A stretch of DNA of 64,000 bases from positions 468,847-532,846 of the forward strand of contig NW_004624748.1 of NCBI RefSeq assembly GCF_000247695.1, written 5' to 3'. A program made the translations under genes and the position numbers. Origin of the DNA: Heterocephalus glaber. Taxonomy: Eukaryota; Chordata; Mammalia; Rodentia; Bathyergidae. Positions 1 through 11,269 of this stretch are shown here, piece by piece. The notes below the pieces were generated by a model. It had not been told where the DNA came from. It saw only the letters and a list, made by a program, of their open reading frames with translations, and did no database searches. Within the stretch, counting starts at the first letter, position 1. Every line of letters begins with the position of its first letter.

Positions 1-600
1 GTTTTTAATCTCCTGGAAATCTGTATTTGTTTTATGGATTCCATTTGTTTCCTATGTTGGGATTCCATCATGTTCCTCAGTTCCTCTATTTTTTTTTTTT
101 TTTGGTACCAGGGATTGGGGACCTTGTGCTTGAGAGACAGGTGGTGTAACCACTGAGCTAAATCCTTGGCCCTAGTTCCTCTGTGTTTTTATCTGTGTCT
201 TCTCTAGATTTATTAGTCATGTCTTACACTGTGGGGATAATCTCTGCTGTTATCTGAGAAATTATTTCTGATTTTATTTTTACAGATCCTCTTTTGTTGC
301 CAGTTCAGGGAGTCCAGATGGTTGAGTATCAGAGCGTTCCATCTCATTTCTGTTTGGATTTGCCTTAGGTGATCTAGAAGTCTGTTTCTGAGACTTGTTT
401 ACATGTTTTCTCATTTTGATGGGGGTGGGGTGATGCTAGTGCCTGTGCAGCTCACCTACTGTGCACTCGGGGAGGTGGTGGTACGGTGGCCTGGAAGCCT
501 CCTCCTGGGTGCTGGGAGAGGGTCACCTCCTGTGTACTGGGGCAGGGTGTGGTACAGTGGCCCGGACAATGCTCTTAGTTTTTACGTGGCCCAATGTATG
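1..600 (-). repeat. L1 fragment, antisense: ORF1 start and 5' UTR
   Basis: The first ~390 bases parallel, with divergence, the antisense ORF1 N-terminal region of the intron-11 L1 (compare 24545-24900: the same order of TTTTTAATCTCCTG, ATTATTTCTG, CAGTTCAGG and GTCCA). About 400-565 is GC-rich, as in an L1 5' UTR, and contains a 71-bp-period repeat. The left end is cut by the window, and an ID-like SINE has inserted at 88-173. Confidence 0.65.
88..173 (-). mobile_element. ID-like tRNA-derived SINE
   Basis: Poly(T), then GGTACCAGGGATT, CACTGAGCTAAATCC and GGCCC, the antisense form of the tRNA-like SINE that recurs in this window. It is flanked by the direct repeat AGTTCCTCT (79-87 and 174-182). 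Confidence 0.9.
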
Positions 601-705
601 CCTTTTTTGTTATTTGTACTTGCTATGTTTTAGAACAATGTGTTTACATTAGCATTATTTTATTTTCTAGTTTCTAAAATGGTAAAATGCAAGATGTAGA
701 AATTT

Positions 706-828
706 GGCCAGGGAGGTTGGAGCACACTTTTAATCCTAGCACTCTTGAAGGCTGAGGCAAGAGGATCATGTCTGAGCCCAACCTTGGCAGAGCATGCAGC
801 TCAGTGCAAAGGACAAACACACACAATT
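706..828 (+). mobile_element. B1-type SINE (7SL-derived)
   Basis: Diverged B1 body with TAATCCTAGCACT and AAGGCTGAGGCAAGAGGATC, flanked by the target-site duplication TAGAAATTT (697-705 and 829-837). Confidence 0.8.
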
Positions 829-837
829 TAGAAATTT

Positions 838-1784
838 CTTTTAGCCTGAGACTCTGTAGTCAGGTTCTAGTACCTACCTGCCCAGTATATGACACAGACC
901 TGAGGAAAAAAAATACACTAAGAGATAGAACCAAGAGAGAGAAAGCAGGGTTCCAGGATGACCAATGCCAGTGCAACCTGCAAAGGCGCTGGACAGTCCT
1001 AGGCACTGACTTTTATTGGCAGTCAATTGGGGTAAAGGAGATGTGTGGTTTTTCTATGGAATTTAATGTAAACAAGGTCAGAAAGGACGAGACAAAGCAT
1101 TCTCAAATTAGGAACAGAATAGACAAAATATACTATTGTAATTAGAACATTGTCCCTCTAGTCTGAAGGTTTTAGTTGTGGGAATTGAATTTGGGTGCGA
1201 GTTACTCTGACTTGGCCACATAGGCTTAAGCCACTATAAACAAGCCAATTGGGGGTTAACTCTTCACAGCCTGCCTTGGGCATAATCAATATTATAGTCC
1301 TCTGCAGTTTTATTCTGTTGGATTTTAAAATTTATGGTGCAAGACTGGAAATACTGACAAAGAATAGGCTACTTACACGATTTTCTCTCTAATGAGTTTT
1401 TATTAACCAATCTTTTATAAAATGTTTAACTTTCAAGTTGATACATTATAGAAACTTAAAGTGGAAGGTTTTTCTATTTTAGAATCAAGGGGAATGTAGA
1501 AACACTGTTACTTAGGTGTTGCAATTGATAACCAGATGCTTAAAAATCCTGTCAAAACAGGGTCACTTCACTTATCTCTCTTTTGAGTAAATTAGTTAAA
1601 AGGAATTACTTGAGTGCAGAAAAGTACTTTTTTCCTTAATTTTTTTTACACAATGTGTATCTATTGCATGAAATTTAAAGAAAGTTTAAATCAGGTATAA
1701 AGTGGTTATGGTTATATTTTAGCTTTTTCATTTAATATTTTTCATGCATTTTCCTGATTTTTATTTTAAAAAGTGGTATTTTTG
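838..1784. other. Intron 4, unique or unrecognised sequence
   Basis: AT-rich DNA. A chance open frame crosses about 768-1145 but has no homology I recognise and overlaps the B1. No exon found. Confidence 0.5.
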
Positions 1785-1871
1785 GACTGGGGATTTAGCT
1801 CAGTGGTGCCACCGCCTGCCTCACAAGCACAAGGTCCTGAGTTCATTCCCCATACCAAAAAAAAAAAAAAA
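1785..1871 (+). mobile_element. ID-like tRNA-derived SINE
   Basis: The sense copy starts GACTGGGGATTTAGCTCAGT (A-box-like) and has GTTCATTCCCC (B-box-like), ending in a 15-A tail. Confidence 0.9.
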
Positions 1872-1928
1872 GATGTTTTTAATGTTAATTTTTTTTTTTT
1901 TAATGAACCCACGTGTTTTACCATTCTT

Positions 1929-2020
1929 TTTTTTTTTTCTTTTTGGTACTGGGGATTGAACTCAGGTCCTTGAGCTTGCAAAGTAGGCGGTGGAACCACT
2001 GAGCTAAATTTCCGGCCCTC
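1929..2020 (-). mobile_element. ID-like tRNA-derived SINE
   Basis: Antisense copy with poly(T) head and CACTGAGCTAAAT, flanked by ACCATTCTT (1920-1928, 2021-2029). It lies 57 bp from an oppositely oriented copy. Confidence 0.9.
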
Positions 2021-2029
2021 ACCATTCTT

Positions 2030-2711
2030 AAATTAGTGACAATTCATATTTTTTCATTGCTAAAAATAATGGTTCTGTAAATGTTTAAAAATCATGACAT
2101 AAAGTTCACATTATTTGCTTAGGATAAATAACTAGAGTTGTAATTAATGAATCAATATTATAAACTTTTTAAAGTGTCAATGTATTTTTTTTTATATTTT
2201 AAAGTGTTAATGTATATTTGTCTAATTTCTAAAAAGATTCTACTAATTTATATGTATATGAGAATAGATGTATATGTGAGAATATATATATGAATATCTA
2301 TTTTATTAAACCATTGCAAGCACTAGGTATTATCATTGAAGACTTTGCCATTTTTATAGATGAAAGGTATTATCACAGTTTTAATTAATGTATCATTAAA
2401 GAGTGGTGAGTTGAGATGCTGTTTATTTTGTATTGCCATTTACATTTCTTCACTTTTTAAAAATTTTGGTTTATATCGTATGTTCATATTTTCTTATTAT
2501 TTTAAAATTATTTCATGGAGAGCCTGGAAGGTAGAGTTAATATATTTTCAGGGGAAAAAAAAAGTACCACAGGGTTTCTAAATCATGTTCTGGAATTTTT
2601 TGATGGAATTAAAAAATGAAAATTAAATAGTCTGTTTAAATTATTAGGCAATATGCAACTGGATATATTGCAGATTTATTTGTGTATATAGTTACTTTTA
2701 AAAAATGAATG
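2030..2711. other. Intron 4, AT-rich with short AT microsatellite
   Basis: Nothing gene-like seen. About 2250-2300 is a degenerate TATATG/GAGAATATAT simple repeat. Confidence 0.5.
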
Positions 2712-2867
2712 CAGCTGGGCATAGTGGCAAACGCCTGTAATCCCAGCACTCAGAGGGACTACAGGATCACTGGCCATTCAAAGCCAGCCTAGATTGCATA
2801 ATGAGTTCAAGACCAGCCTGTACTACGTAGAGAGACCCTCTCTCAAAAAACAAACAAAGAAACAAAC
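2712..2867 (+). mobile_element. B1-type SINE (7SL-derived)
   Basis: CAGCTGGGCATAGTGGC, TGTAATCCCAGCACTCAG and AGTTCAAGACCAGCCTG are diagnostic of the B1/Alu superfamily. A-rich CAAA tail; target-site duplication AAATGAATG (2703-2711, 2868-2876). Confidence 0.92.
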
Positions 2868-2876
2868 AAATGAATG

Positions 2877-5177
2877 GAAGTTCCCATAAGTATTTTCCTG
2901 CAACTTGCTTTTTGTATCTATAAAATGTCTTATGAAGCAATATCTACTGACATAGATCTATTTCATATTTTTATCTGCTGCATATTCTACAGTATGTTTT
3001 TGCTCTTTATCTTATGACTTATTTATATTACATACAGTCATTCATGAATATATCTCAAGTATATATTATAATTATAATCTTTATATGAAATAGCTATTGT
3101 TAACATTTCTTTCATGCAATTTTTAGATATTTAAAACGCTCCAAAAGTTCCACCTTTCATTGGTGCTGTGAGGTGAGGACGAAGTCAGCATCATATTTGC
3201 CTTCTGCCACACCAGGCTCTTTTGTGGCTTTCCCAGCAATAGCATTTCAAGGCACAAATGCTACCAAGTAAACCAAAGAACCTTCTGGAAGTAACTTTCT
3301 GTCAGAATGGTTGTGCTGATTTACCTGACAAGAGTTATATATATGAAACTAAAGAGGAACATGATTTTTAAAATATAGTACAATTTATTTTGTTACTACT
3401 TCAGAGGTTGCTATCTTGAGAAAGCAGATCCTTGATTTAGCAGTATGGCCAATATCATTATTGAAATATTTTGAGTCTGTCTCTTTGTAGATTTAAAGCA
3501 TGTGGCTCATTCCTTATTTCATGGATTGATCTTTAGATCCAGTCAGCTATATTACTTGTAACCAATTAAGTGACTGATGGGTTTGCTCATGATAGTAACA
3601 CTAGTTTTAGTTAGAATAAAATGAAACAATGAACCAAAGAGTCTGATTTTCCTTAGGGATTTATTTTCCCTAATAAATTGATTCTAAAGATTGATTTTAA
3701 AAAAGCTCCAAAAAAGGTTTTAATTGTGAAATGACTAATTTGTATACTCTCAAGGAATTTTATGAAGCTTTATAATTAAGCTGTATGGTAATGATTGGGA
3801 CTTTAATACTATAAAACAAACTCTTAAGGTGACTTTTAGATAAAAATAATTATTTTAAGTGAAATGAATTAGACAAACAGGCTGAAATATCGCATGGTTT
3901 CTCTTTTGTGAATAAACCTAAGTTATAGATATAGAGCAAAATATAAGAGATAATAGGAAGTCAGATGATCTTTCTCAAATGGGAAAGGGATCAAGAGATA
4001 GAGTAGGGAAAGGAAGAGATAGGCAATTAAAAAAAAAGAAGTTAAGATGTGCTATGTACATGTGCCAACTCCACACAAGGAATGGAAACATTATGTACAG
4101 CAAATGTGCTAATAAAATTTTTAAAATAAAAATAAAATTTAAAAAATCTATGATGATTTACTTCATTTGAGGTAAATACCTGGTGGCTTTTTCTTTGTAA
4201 GTTTTTGTATTGTTCAGTAGGAGCATGTGGTTTTGTGAATTTGAAACCTTCTAACCCAATGGTACAAATAAAAAAAGAAGACAGGTGTATTGTGCTGTCT
4301 CTAAAAATGGTGTCAATTTTACCCTGTTAACTCTCATTTGAATATTGTTGGATTATGGAATGCTACTGTTCTGTGGAATATTTTTATAATTATACTACTA
4401 GTGGAATATTTTTATAATTTCATTTGTACATCTTCAGCTCTAAGATACAGAAACCAAGAATGTTAAGTTTCTGTGTCCATAGTTCATGTTCCTGACTGGC
4501 CTTTAGATGGTAATCCTGCTCCATCTCTCAGGTCTGTAGGTTGCATCCAGAATAAAGTGTGCCTTTGCCTAGTTGTCACATAATCTGCTTAGATTTCATT
4601 CAGGTAATATAATTTGAAAGAATGGTTTTATTTTCAAGGAGATGTGGGAAAGACCAAAATAGAGAAGTAACTCTACCTGTTTTTGAAGGATTAATAAGAG
4701 TTCTTGATTGTAACTAAAATCGAAAACAAATGGACCTGATATTTGATTGTGTGTATTTCATGTGAAGACTTCAAAAACTTAGGATATGCTAGTGACTGTG
4801 AAGAAACTGATCAAAAACAGGAGCACATTTCTCTCCCAGAAAATAACCTTGTAAACTGTGTTAAATTATTCAAGTAACTTGTAAGTGGCTTAAAATTTGT
4901 AATGTGAACTTATTTCTTCTTTTGCATAATGATGTACTCTTTTTACTGTGTGCACATATCTAAGATAGAACAGTGTCAGTTAATTTTAATCATGTACATG
5001 GCTGATGAGCCTGTGATAATCTCATTACATACATGACTGATGTGCATCTGACATTTAAGTCAGAACAGTGAGGCTTTGAAAGATGTTGAGTCTTTAAAGT
5101 TATGTCACAGATATAATTTGTTTTATAGCTATGGAAATATATGACATATTTGATTTATTTTGCTTTTTTCATCGTAG
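2877..5177. other. End of intron 4, no recognised repeat or gene
   Basis: AT-rich sequence. About 3130-3340 is less AT-rich but I could not assign it. A 19-bp sequence is directly repeated at 4373-4391 and 4401-4419. Confidence 0.4.
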
Positions 5178-5289
5178 TCAAAGATTAGAAATAAGAGCAC
5201 AAGTTGCAGATGCCTTCTTATCCAAGTTCCAACTGACTTCTGATGAAATGAGTCTTCTCCGAGGTACCAGAGAAGGACCTATTACTGAG
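5178..5289 (+). CDS. COG6: COG6 exon 5 (residues ~144-180)
   Basis: The acceptor is the AG at 5176-5177 after a T-rich stretch. The first base completes a Ser codon carried over from exon 4, then 37 codons run from QRLEIRAQ to GPITE. The donor is GAG|GTATCC, a weak match to consensus. This segment ends the N-terminal helical part of the protein. Confidence 0.95.
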
Positions 5290-6394
5290 GTATCCTTGCT
5301 GTTTGTTAGAATCACTTAAAGGGTAGCAATTAGAGACATTGTAGAGAACCTACTATTTTAAATTTTTACTTTTCTATCTGAAAAAAAGTTTCATCTGAAA
5401 ATATTTTTAAATTTGGAAATTAACATGTATATTTACTTTTTAAATTTTGGGGATTTTTCAAAGTTAAAGATGTATTTTTTTAAAGTCAAAATATCACACA
5501 GTTTATTAAGAAAACTTGTATCACTTCCACCATTCTTCCCACTCTTGTCAACCAGTTTCCAGCTTGTTAACTGCTTCTGTAAATTCTGTACTCCTGATCT
5601 ATCATTAAAAAGAGTACACTGTGATTATCTCTGTTAACTACTTTCTGCTGATTTCCTATCATGAAATATGATGATTAAGCCTCTTATCCTCCCACCCCAA
5701 CACAAATAAGACACATGTTTATCCACTTCCTCATACCTCACGGTACAGTCATGTCACATTTTCTGTTTTCATTACAGTGGTATAACATTGATACGTGTTT
5801 TTTAAAATAATTTTTTGTCTTTTCTGGGATTGGGAATTATCTTTTTTATCTCAATTCTTAAGGTAAGGCAATCATTGCAAACCAACAGGAATATAAAACC
5901 TTTGCAAATGCTGAACAAAGAAGTTTTCCTGCTTCCTCCCTCTTTCTTTTTCCTCCCTTCCTTCTTGCCTTTTCCTCACTTCCTTCTTTTTTGCCTATCC
6001 CTTGAAAACATGCAGTTTGTCCCAGAAAGAGATCTTTCAGTCTCCTAACTGGGAGGAGATATAAACTTAAGTCTGTTGTGGCCATTCAGGCATCAGAGGG
6101 CAAGTTGGGATTCTTGAGGTGGGGTGAGGTCTCAATGAATGTCTCTTGGTGTTATATATAGCATCTGAAATTAAGGCTCTGATACATTTCTGTAAAGAAA
6201 AAAGCCGGTTGTCAGTTCAGTATCAGCAAATTCCTAATGAACATCCTTTGTACATCCCACTTTGCATTCTCACCTTGGATAAGAGGGCAAAAACAGGTAC
6301 ATAGCACATATAAAACATCTTCAGTGGTAAGAATACTATGCTGAGGTCATAAGATATATAATACACAGCGTGTGTTTCTTTACTCTTTATATTT
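5290..6394. other. Intron 5, mostly unrecognised; pyrimidine tract
   Basis: No gene seen. About 5926-6002 is a long C/T-rich tract on the + strand. Confidence 0.4.
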
Positions 6395-6530
6395 GCATTT
6401 CTCTTTTACTAGACTGTATCTTTCTGGAGAATAGAAATTTGTATGTTTATAAATATTGTATTCCTGGAAACTAGCACATTATCTAGGACATAGTAGGTAT
6501 TGAATTAATATATTTCTCAAAATATGAGTA
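6395..6530 (+). repeat. L2 LINE 3' end relic
   Basis: The order ACTAGACTGTA, CTGGAGAATAGAA, ACTAGCACATTATCTAGGAC, ATAGTAGGTATTGAATTAAT follows the L2 3'-end pattern ('...tagaatgtaagct...gcacatagtagg...'). Confidence 0.6.
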
Positions 6531-6694
6531 CATGTTATACCTTCTATAAAAGAATGAAGAAAGTTGAGATCAGTACAGGAAGCCTATTAGAATAGGTGAA
6601 ATTCTGTTTTATCTTTGTAATGATCTTTAATTTAGGATATTGTAATTTTGCCTGAAAGCATAGACATTTGAAAGTCATATTCTTGATTTTAAAG

Positions 6695-6777
6695 GATTTT
6701 TTCAAGGCCTTGGGAAGAGTAAAACAGATTCATAATGATGTCAAAGTGCTCTTGCGTACAAACCAACAAACAGCAGG
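6695..6777 (+). CDS. COG6: COG6 exon 6 (residues ~181-208)
   Basis: The acceptor is TTTTAAAG at 6687-6694. It reads [20 protein letters not shown] and continues to QQTA, ending with two bases of a Gly codon. The donor GTGAGT at 6778 is strong. It joins in frame to exon 7. Confidence 0.95.
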
Positions 6778-6843
6778 GTGAGTAACTATTGAGCTAATTG
6801 CATTGTTGTTTACATACCCAAAATTTTAAAATATTCTGGATTG

Positions 6844-6990
6844 TTTTTGAGACAAAATTTCACTGTGTAGTTCAAGCTGACCTTGAACTCACTGTGTAGC
6901 CCAGGCTGTGCTTGGACTTGCAGCAATCCTCCTGCCTTAGCCTCCTTATTGTTGAGATTACAGGTATTTGGCACCATGTCTGGGCAGATG
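6844..6990 (-). mobile_element. B1-type SINE, antisense
   Basis: GAGACAAAATTTCACTGTGT, CTTGAACTCACTGTGTAGCC and GAGATTACAGGTATTTGGCA are the reverse complement of a B1 body. It lies in intron 6, 66 bases after the exon 6 donor. Confidence 0.85.
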
Positions 6991-7293
6991 GTCAAGATTC
7001 TTTTTGAAAGTATATGACGTTTTGTGAAATAGAAGTTTGATCTTTATTTATCTTTGGAAAAGGAGATTGTTATGCCCTGACATGTTTAGACTAAAGCAGC
7101 AGTTGATAAGTAAATGATAGAATTAAAATTTGACATTTATTTAATTACAAAAAACCCCTGAAAAATCATGATAAAATGATAAAATTTAATATACTATAGC
7201 CAAATCATTGTGTAACTAAATAAAAATAGTTAAGCGCTAATAGCTATTAACTAGAAGTTTAAATTGTAATAAATCTTTAAAATTTTTTTTTAG

Positions 7294-7364
7294 TTTAGAA
7301 ATTATGGAACAGATGGCTTTACTTCAAGAAACAGCTTATGAAAGACTTTACCGATGGGCTCAAA
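7294..7364 (+). CDS. COG6: COG6 exon 7 (residues ~208-232)
   Basis: The acceptor follows a run of nine T (AG at 7292-7293). It reads [20 protein letters not shown] then WAQ, and ends with the first base of a Ser codon. The donor is GTAAGT at 7365. A second AG five bases downstream (7297-7298) would shift the frame if used. Confidence 0.95.
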
Positions 7365-7659
7365 GTAAGTGATTCTTTTCCTGTTGTCTAGCTTTGTGAA
7401 TATAAGTATTTGATTTTTTAAAATTTCTCTTGGCCTTTATTTGATGTATTTTGATTATAGTAATAAAAAGAAAAGCAGACTTTACATTTGAACTTTTTTT
7501 TGTGCTTGTATCTTGAGCATTTATTATTAGGCAGTATATTTGATGAAGGATGAGAGTAAAAATGAAGACAGTAATTCTGGTCTAGATGATCTTAAAGTTA
7601 ATTGTACATCTCCTGTTATTTTCATAACTCTAAAGTTGTAAAATGATGAGTTGTCTCTT

Positions 7660-8228
7660 TCCACTGTAACAAGTTACTACAAACTTAATGACTTACAATA
7701 ACACAAATTTATTCCTTTCTGTAGGTCAGAAATCAAACGTAGTACTCACTGTGCTAAAATCGGTGTTGGCAGGGCTGCATGCAGGGCTGTAGGGTTTCAA
7801 GAGAGAGTCCATCTCTTTACTCGTTTGGTTTGTTGGTACAGCTCAGTTCCTTGCATTTATAGGGTTGAGGTCTCTCTTCCTTGCTGGCTGTCACTGTGGG
7901 TGTTTCCCAGTATCTAGAATCTTCCTTATTCTTTGGCTTATGAACTCGTCCTCCATCTTCAAAGCCAGCCAAGGCAGACCAAGACCGTCTCTCACTTTGA
8001 ACTTCTCTACCTCTCATGTCTTCCCCTGTCTCACATACTCTTCTGTCAGCTTCTTCCATTTTAAGACTATGTAGTTATCATGGGCCCTTAAGTAATCTGA
8101 GAAAATCTCCTTACTTTAAGGTTTGTCACTGCAAAGTCCCTTTTGTCACAGAGGGTAATGCATTCACAGGTTCCAGGGATTAGAATGTGGGTAACTTTGG
8201 AGGGTCATTATTTTGCTTATCACAAATG
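7660..8228 (-). repeat. MaLR-type LTR relic (MLT1-like), antisense
   Basis: From ACTGTAACAAGTTACTACAA through CTCCATCTTCAAAGCCAGCC and GTCACTGCAAAGTCCCTTTT to GGTCATTATTTTGCTTATCA, this follows the familiar antisense MaLR-type LTR pattern. The subfamily is not certain. Located in intron 7. Confidence 0.5.
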
Positions 8229-8469
8229 CTTTATTTGCTTTTGTTTTAAAATGTTTCAGTGAACTGTTTGCACAATATCTTGTTACAACCAGAGAAGATA
8301 GTAAAAAAGAACAAGAGTGGAATAGTGGGATAGGACCATGTGATATTTTGCTAGATGTTGCCAACTGACTGCTAGAAGGTGTTGGAATTAAATTCAGTTA
8401 ACTAGTTATAAATATATTGTGATATAGGCATACTATATACCTATAGTTATACTGTATTGTGATGCTGGG

Positions 8470-8860
8470 CTGGGCGACTTACTTTTTATCTCTGCCTCTC
8501 TTGTTATTTATTGTTTACTCCCATCTGTTGTCTGATTTTCTTTGTACCCAAATCCTGTCTCAACCTTCCAAGTTGAAGGTCCTCCCATCGTAGTCTCTAC
8601 ATCTTCCTGAAGCTCTCTGTGACTACCGTAAAGCACAGCAAATTGTCATCTCTGGATACTAACCACTAGAAACATTTATTTAGCCTCTGGAGGTGTCCTA
8701 CTCTTATTATTTAGTAACTCTTCACAATGTATCTCTTATATCTATAGTTGGATTGTACTTTCCAAAGGCAAGGATGTCATCTCAAAGCCAAGGATGTTGT
8801 CTCAAATTTTATTGTGCTCTCCTGTCATCTAACACAGCAGTTCCTGGCTGTCTGCTTCTG
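8470..8860 (+). repeat. L2 LINE relic
   Basis: Low-complexity CT-rich beginning followed by AACACAGCAGTTCCTGGC near the 3' end, resembling L2 in sense orientation. Diverged. Confidence 0.4.
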
Positions 8861-9111
8861 ACTGCTAGGGGCTGTAGAGCCTTGTGAAGATGTTTCCAGG
8901 TCCACAGATGCTGTGCTTTTCTGTCAGCACATGTTAGGAAATACAATACTACTTTGAGTCCTCATTTACCAGAAGATTGGGAGTTTTTGAAGAAGTCCTA
9001 GGTTCTTTGAACATAGTTAGTGCTTGTAAGATTTTATTCGTAAAATTGAGTAATGAAATCAGAAAAATATTGGTGTAGAGTTTTTTAAGAGTTTAAAATC
9101 CAAGCTACTGG

Positions 9112-9190
9112 AGGCTGATGTGTAATTTGGTGGTGGAGTGCTTGCCTAGCATGTGCAATCCCAGGCTTTGATCCCCAGCACTGTAAAAAT
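9112..9190 (+). mobile_element. ID SINE of the typical rodent form (old)
   Basis: GTGGAGTGCTTGCCTAGCAT and TTTGATCCCCAGCACTGTAA match the common rodent ID core, which differs from the main SINE family in this window. Located in intron 7. Confidence 0.75.
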
Positions 9191-9673
9191 GTAAATCAAG
9201 AAAAGATTGTATATATACGAAACTTTTGAAATTCTAATTTTATTACTATAAAACAGTTTATCCATATAAACATTTATAGCAAACTGCTTTAAGATCACTC
9301 TTGAGGAAATGAACTGGTAATATATTTTTGGTATTCCTTTCCTCCTCCCTTATTCTATCATTTGTATGGCAATAATTCTGTAAATATTTGTTGATTAATT
9401 GGTTTATTCCAAAATGTAGTCTTTGTAATAAAACAAGACAGATTTGGAGCATACCTGTAACATATGTAGTCATGTAAAGTTATATTACTACTTAATCTTA
9501 AGTTTTTACTTCGGTTGATAGCATTTAGGTTTTGTTTGCAATATTCTCTGTGTTTTTCTAAATACTTTCTTCATGGGGATGTTTGCTATAGAATTTAGAC
9601 TTCTGATATACAGTGGATGTAATAAAGACCTAATTTTAACTTCAAAGATGCTATCTTGTTAATTATTTTTCAG

Positions 9674-9767
9674 GTGAATGTAGAACACTGACACAAGAGT
9701 CATGTGATGTATCTCCTGTATTAACTCAGGCAATGGAAGCCTTACAGGATAGACCTGTCTTATATAA
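9674..9767 (+). CDS. COG6: COG6 exon 8 (residues ~232-263)
   Basis: The acceptor is TTTTTCAG ending at 9673. It reads [20 protein letters not shown] then [10 protein letters not shown] and ends with two bases of a Lys codon. The donor is GTAAGA. Confidence 0.95.
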
Positions 9768-10705
9768 GTAAGAAATCCTATTTTTCCTTTGATAATTTAC
9801 ATTCATTTTTAGTATTGTCCAAGTCATATACAATAATTTGGGTAGTTAGAATGTGCAGTGATATTTTGACCTCATGTTTGTATCATTGAAACACCTGCTT
9901 ATTTGAATGTTACGTGTTATAGAACATAGTGAAGACAAGGTGGCTTGTAACTAGTTATGTTGAGACCAGGTGGTGTGCCCAGGCCGCCATCTCATTAAGT
10001 CCCTTGGAATTGTAAACTCACTAAAACTTCCGTATAACCTTGCCCTAGAGAGAAGGCAGTTATATAGGGACTGTGAGATATAATCACCCAAAAATGAAAA
10101 AAAGAATGTTTAGAATCAGGGCTTTGTCAATAGGATTCAAGAAAAGAAAGGGTCCCTATCTTCAATCTTGTAATTTATATCAACTAAGAACTCCATTGTA
10201 ATTTTTTGAATAAGAATCCTATGTATTTTAACTTGATTTTAAAAATTATTCAGTATCTTAATTTTATTTTTTCTTATAAAATAAAAAGTAAACGCTTTTA
10301 AAAATATGCCTGGAGTAGTATAAAAATAAGCTTTAAGGAAATCAGGAGTTGTTGATAATTCAGGAAAGGGCCAGGGAATTATTCCATAGCCATTTATTCT
10401 CAGTAGGTTCATCTCACTCAGAGGCTTCTTATTTTTAGAGGATTTCCCCTTTTTGATTGGAACATTACTTATTCTATAACAAAGTTACAGAACACATCAT
10501 GAGACAACTATGTAAAATAACACTGGTAACAATTGCTGTTTAATTAATATTTACTATATATTAACTTTTCTAAGTCCTAGAGACACAACATCAGTAAAAC
10601 TGGCCTCAAACTGCATTATTTTATGGAACCAAACATTTTCTAAGCAAATGGATTTAAATAGAATATATTAATTGGTAGTATAAGGGTCATGTCCAAGGTG
10701 CTGTG
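9768..10705. other. Intron 8, no recognised feature
   Basis: AT-rich sequence without repeats I can name. Confidence 0.4.
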
Positions 10706-10747
10706 TGGCCCATATATTCTTTTTTTTTTTTTTGGCCCATATATTCT
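10706..10747. repeat. Poly(T)-only insertion with 15-bp target-site duplication
   Basis: The 15-mer TGGCCCATATATTCT occurs at 10706-10720 and 10733-10747, separated by only 12 T. This is the footprint expected of a retroposition event that inserted just a poly(A) tail. Confidence 0.8.
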
Positions 10748-11269
10748 GGGTAGCGGAAAGAGATGAACATTATGGAACAGAGTCTAAGGGATATAGGTAT
10801 AAAGTGAGTTTCTGAAGTTAATGGGCATTTTCCTGGATAAAGAGGGAGAATAGAACATTGCAAGTTGAAGGATAGCAGGTCAAAAATGTAGATTGAGAGA
10901 GAACATGCACTGTTGGGAAATGCATTGCAAAAGCTTGCACTGGCTATTGGGTCAGCAGCAAGGGCTGGAGTTTAGTAGTCAGGAGTGTTGTGCATGTCCA
11001 TTTGATAAGTTGATGTTGACTGCTGATCAGCAGCCTGGCAGTTTATTCCTACTTTGAAATTTCCTTCCCAATGTTTTCACGTTAACTTATTGGTGTTGAC
11101 TGAGTCTTTTAGTATTTAAGCATTTGATGTTTGATTTAACCAAGCATTACATTGTATAATATCTATTTAAAGATTTTTTAAAATCTTTTCTTTATAAATG
11201 CCTTTGTGTGTTTTGGGCACCTAAACAGGACAGCTAACTCCTGTTAGGCAAATACATTTTTACTATATT

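Noticed and set aside
768..1145. 125-codon open frame on +
   Set aside because: Starts inside a B1 SINE, shows no family motif and lies in intron 4; a chance frame.
1785..1860. tRNA gene (A- and B-box-like sequences)
   Set aside because: The sequence belongs to the repeated SINE family with an A tail and lacks a proper tRNA fold with anticodon arm.
1..5177. COG6 exon 4 or earlier inside the window
   Set aside because: I looked for the coding text that should precede SQRLEIRAQ with a GT donor and found none; exons 1-4 must lie upstream.
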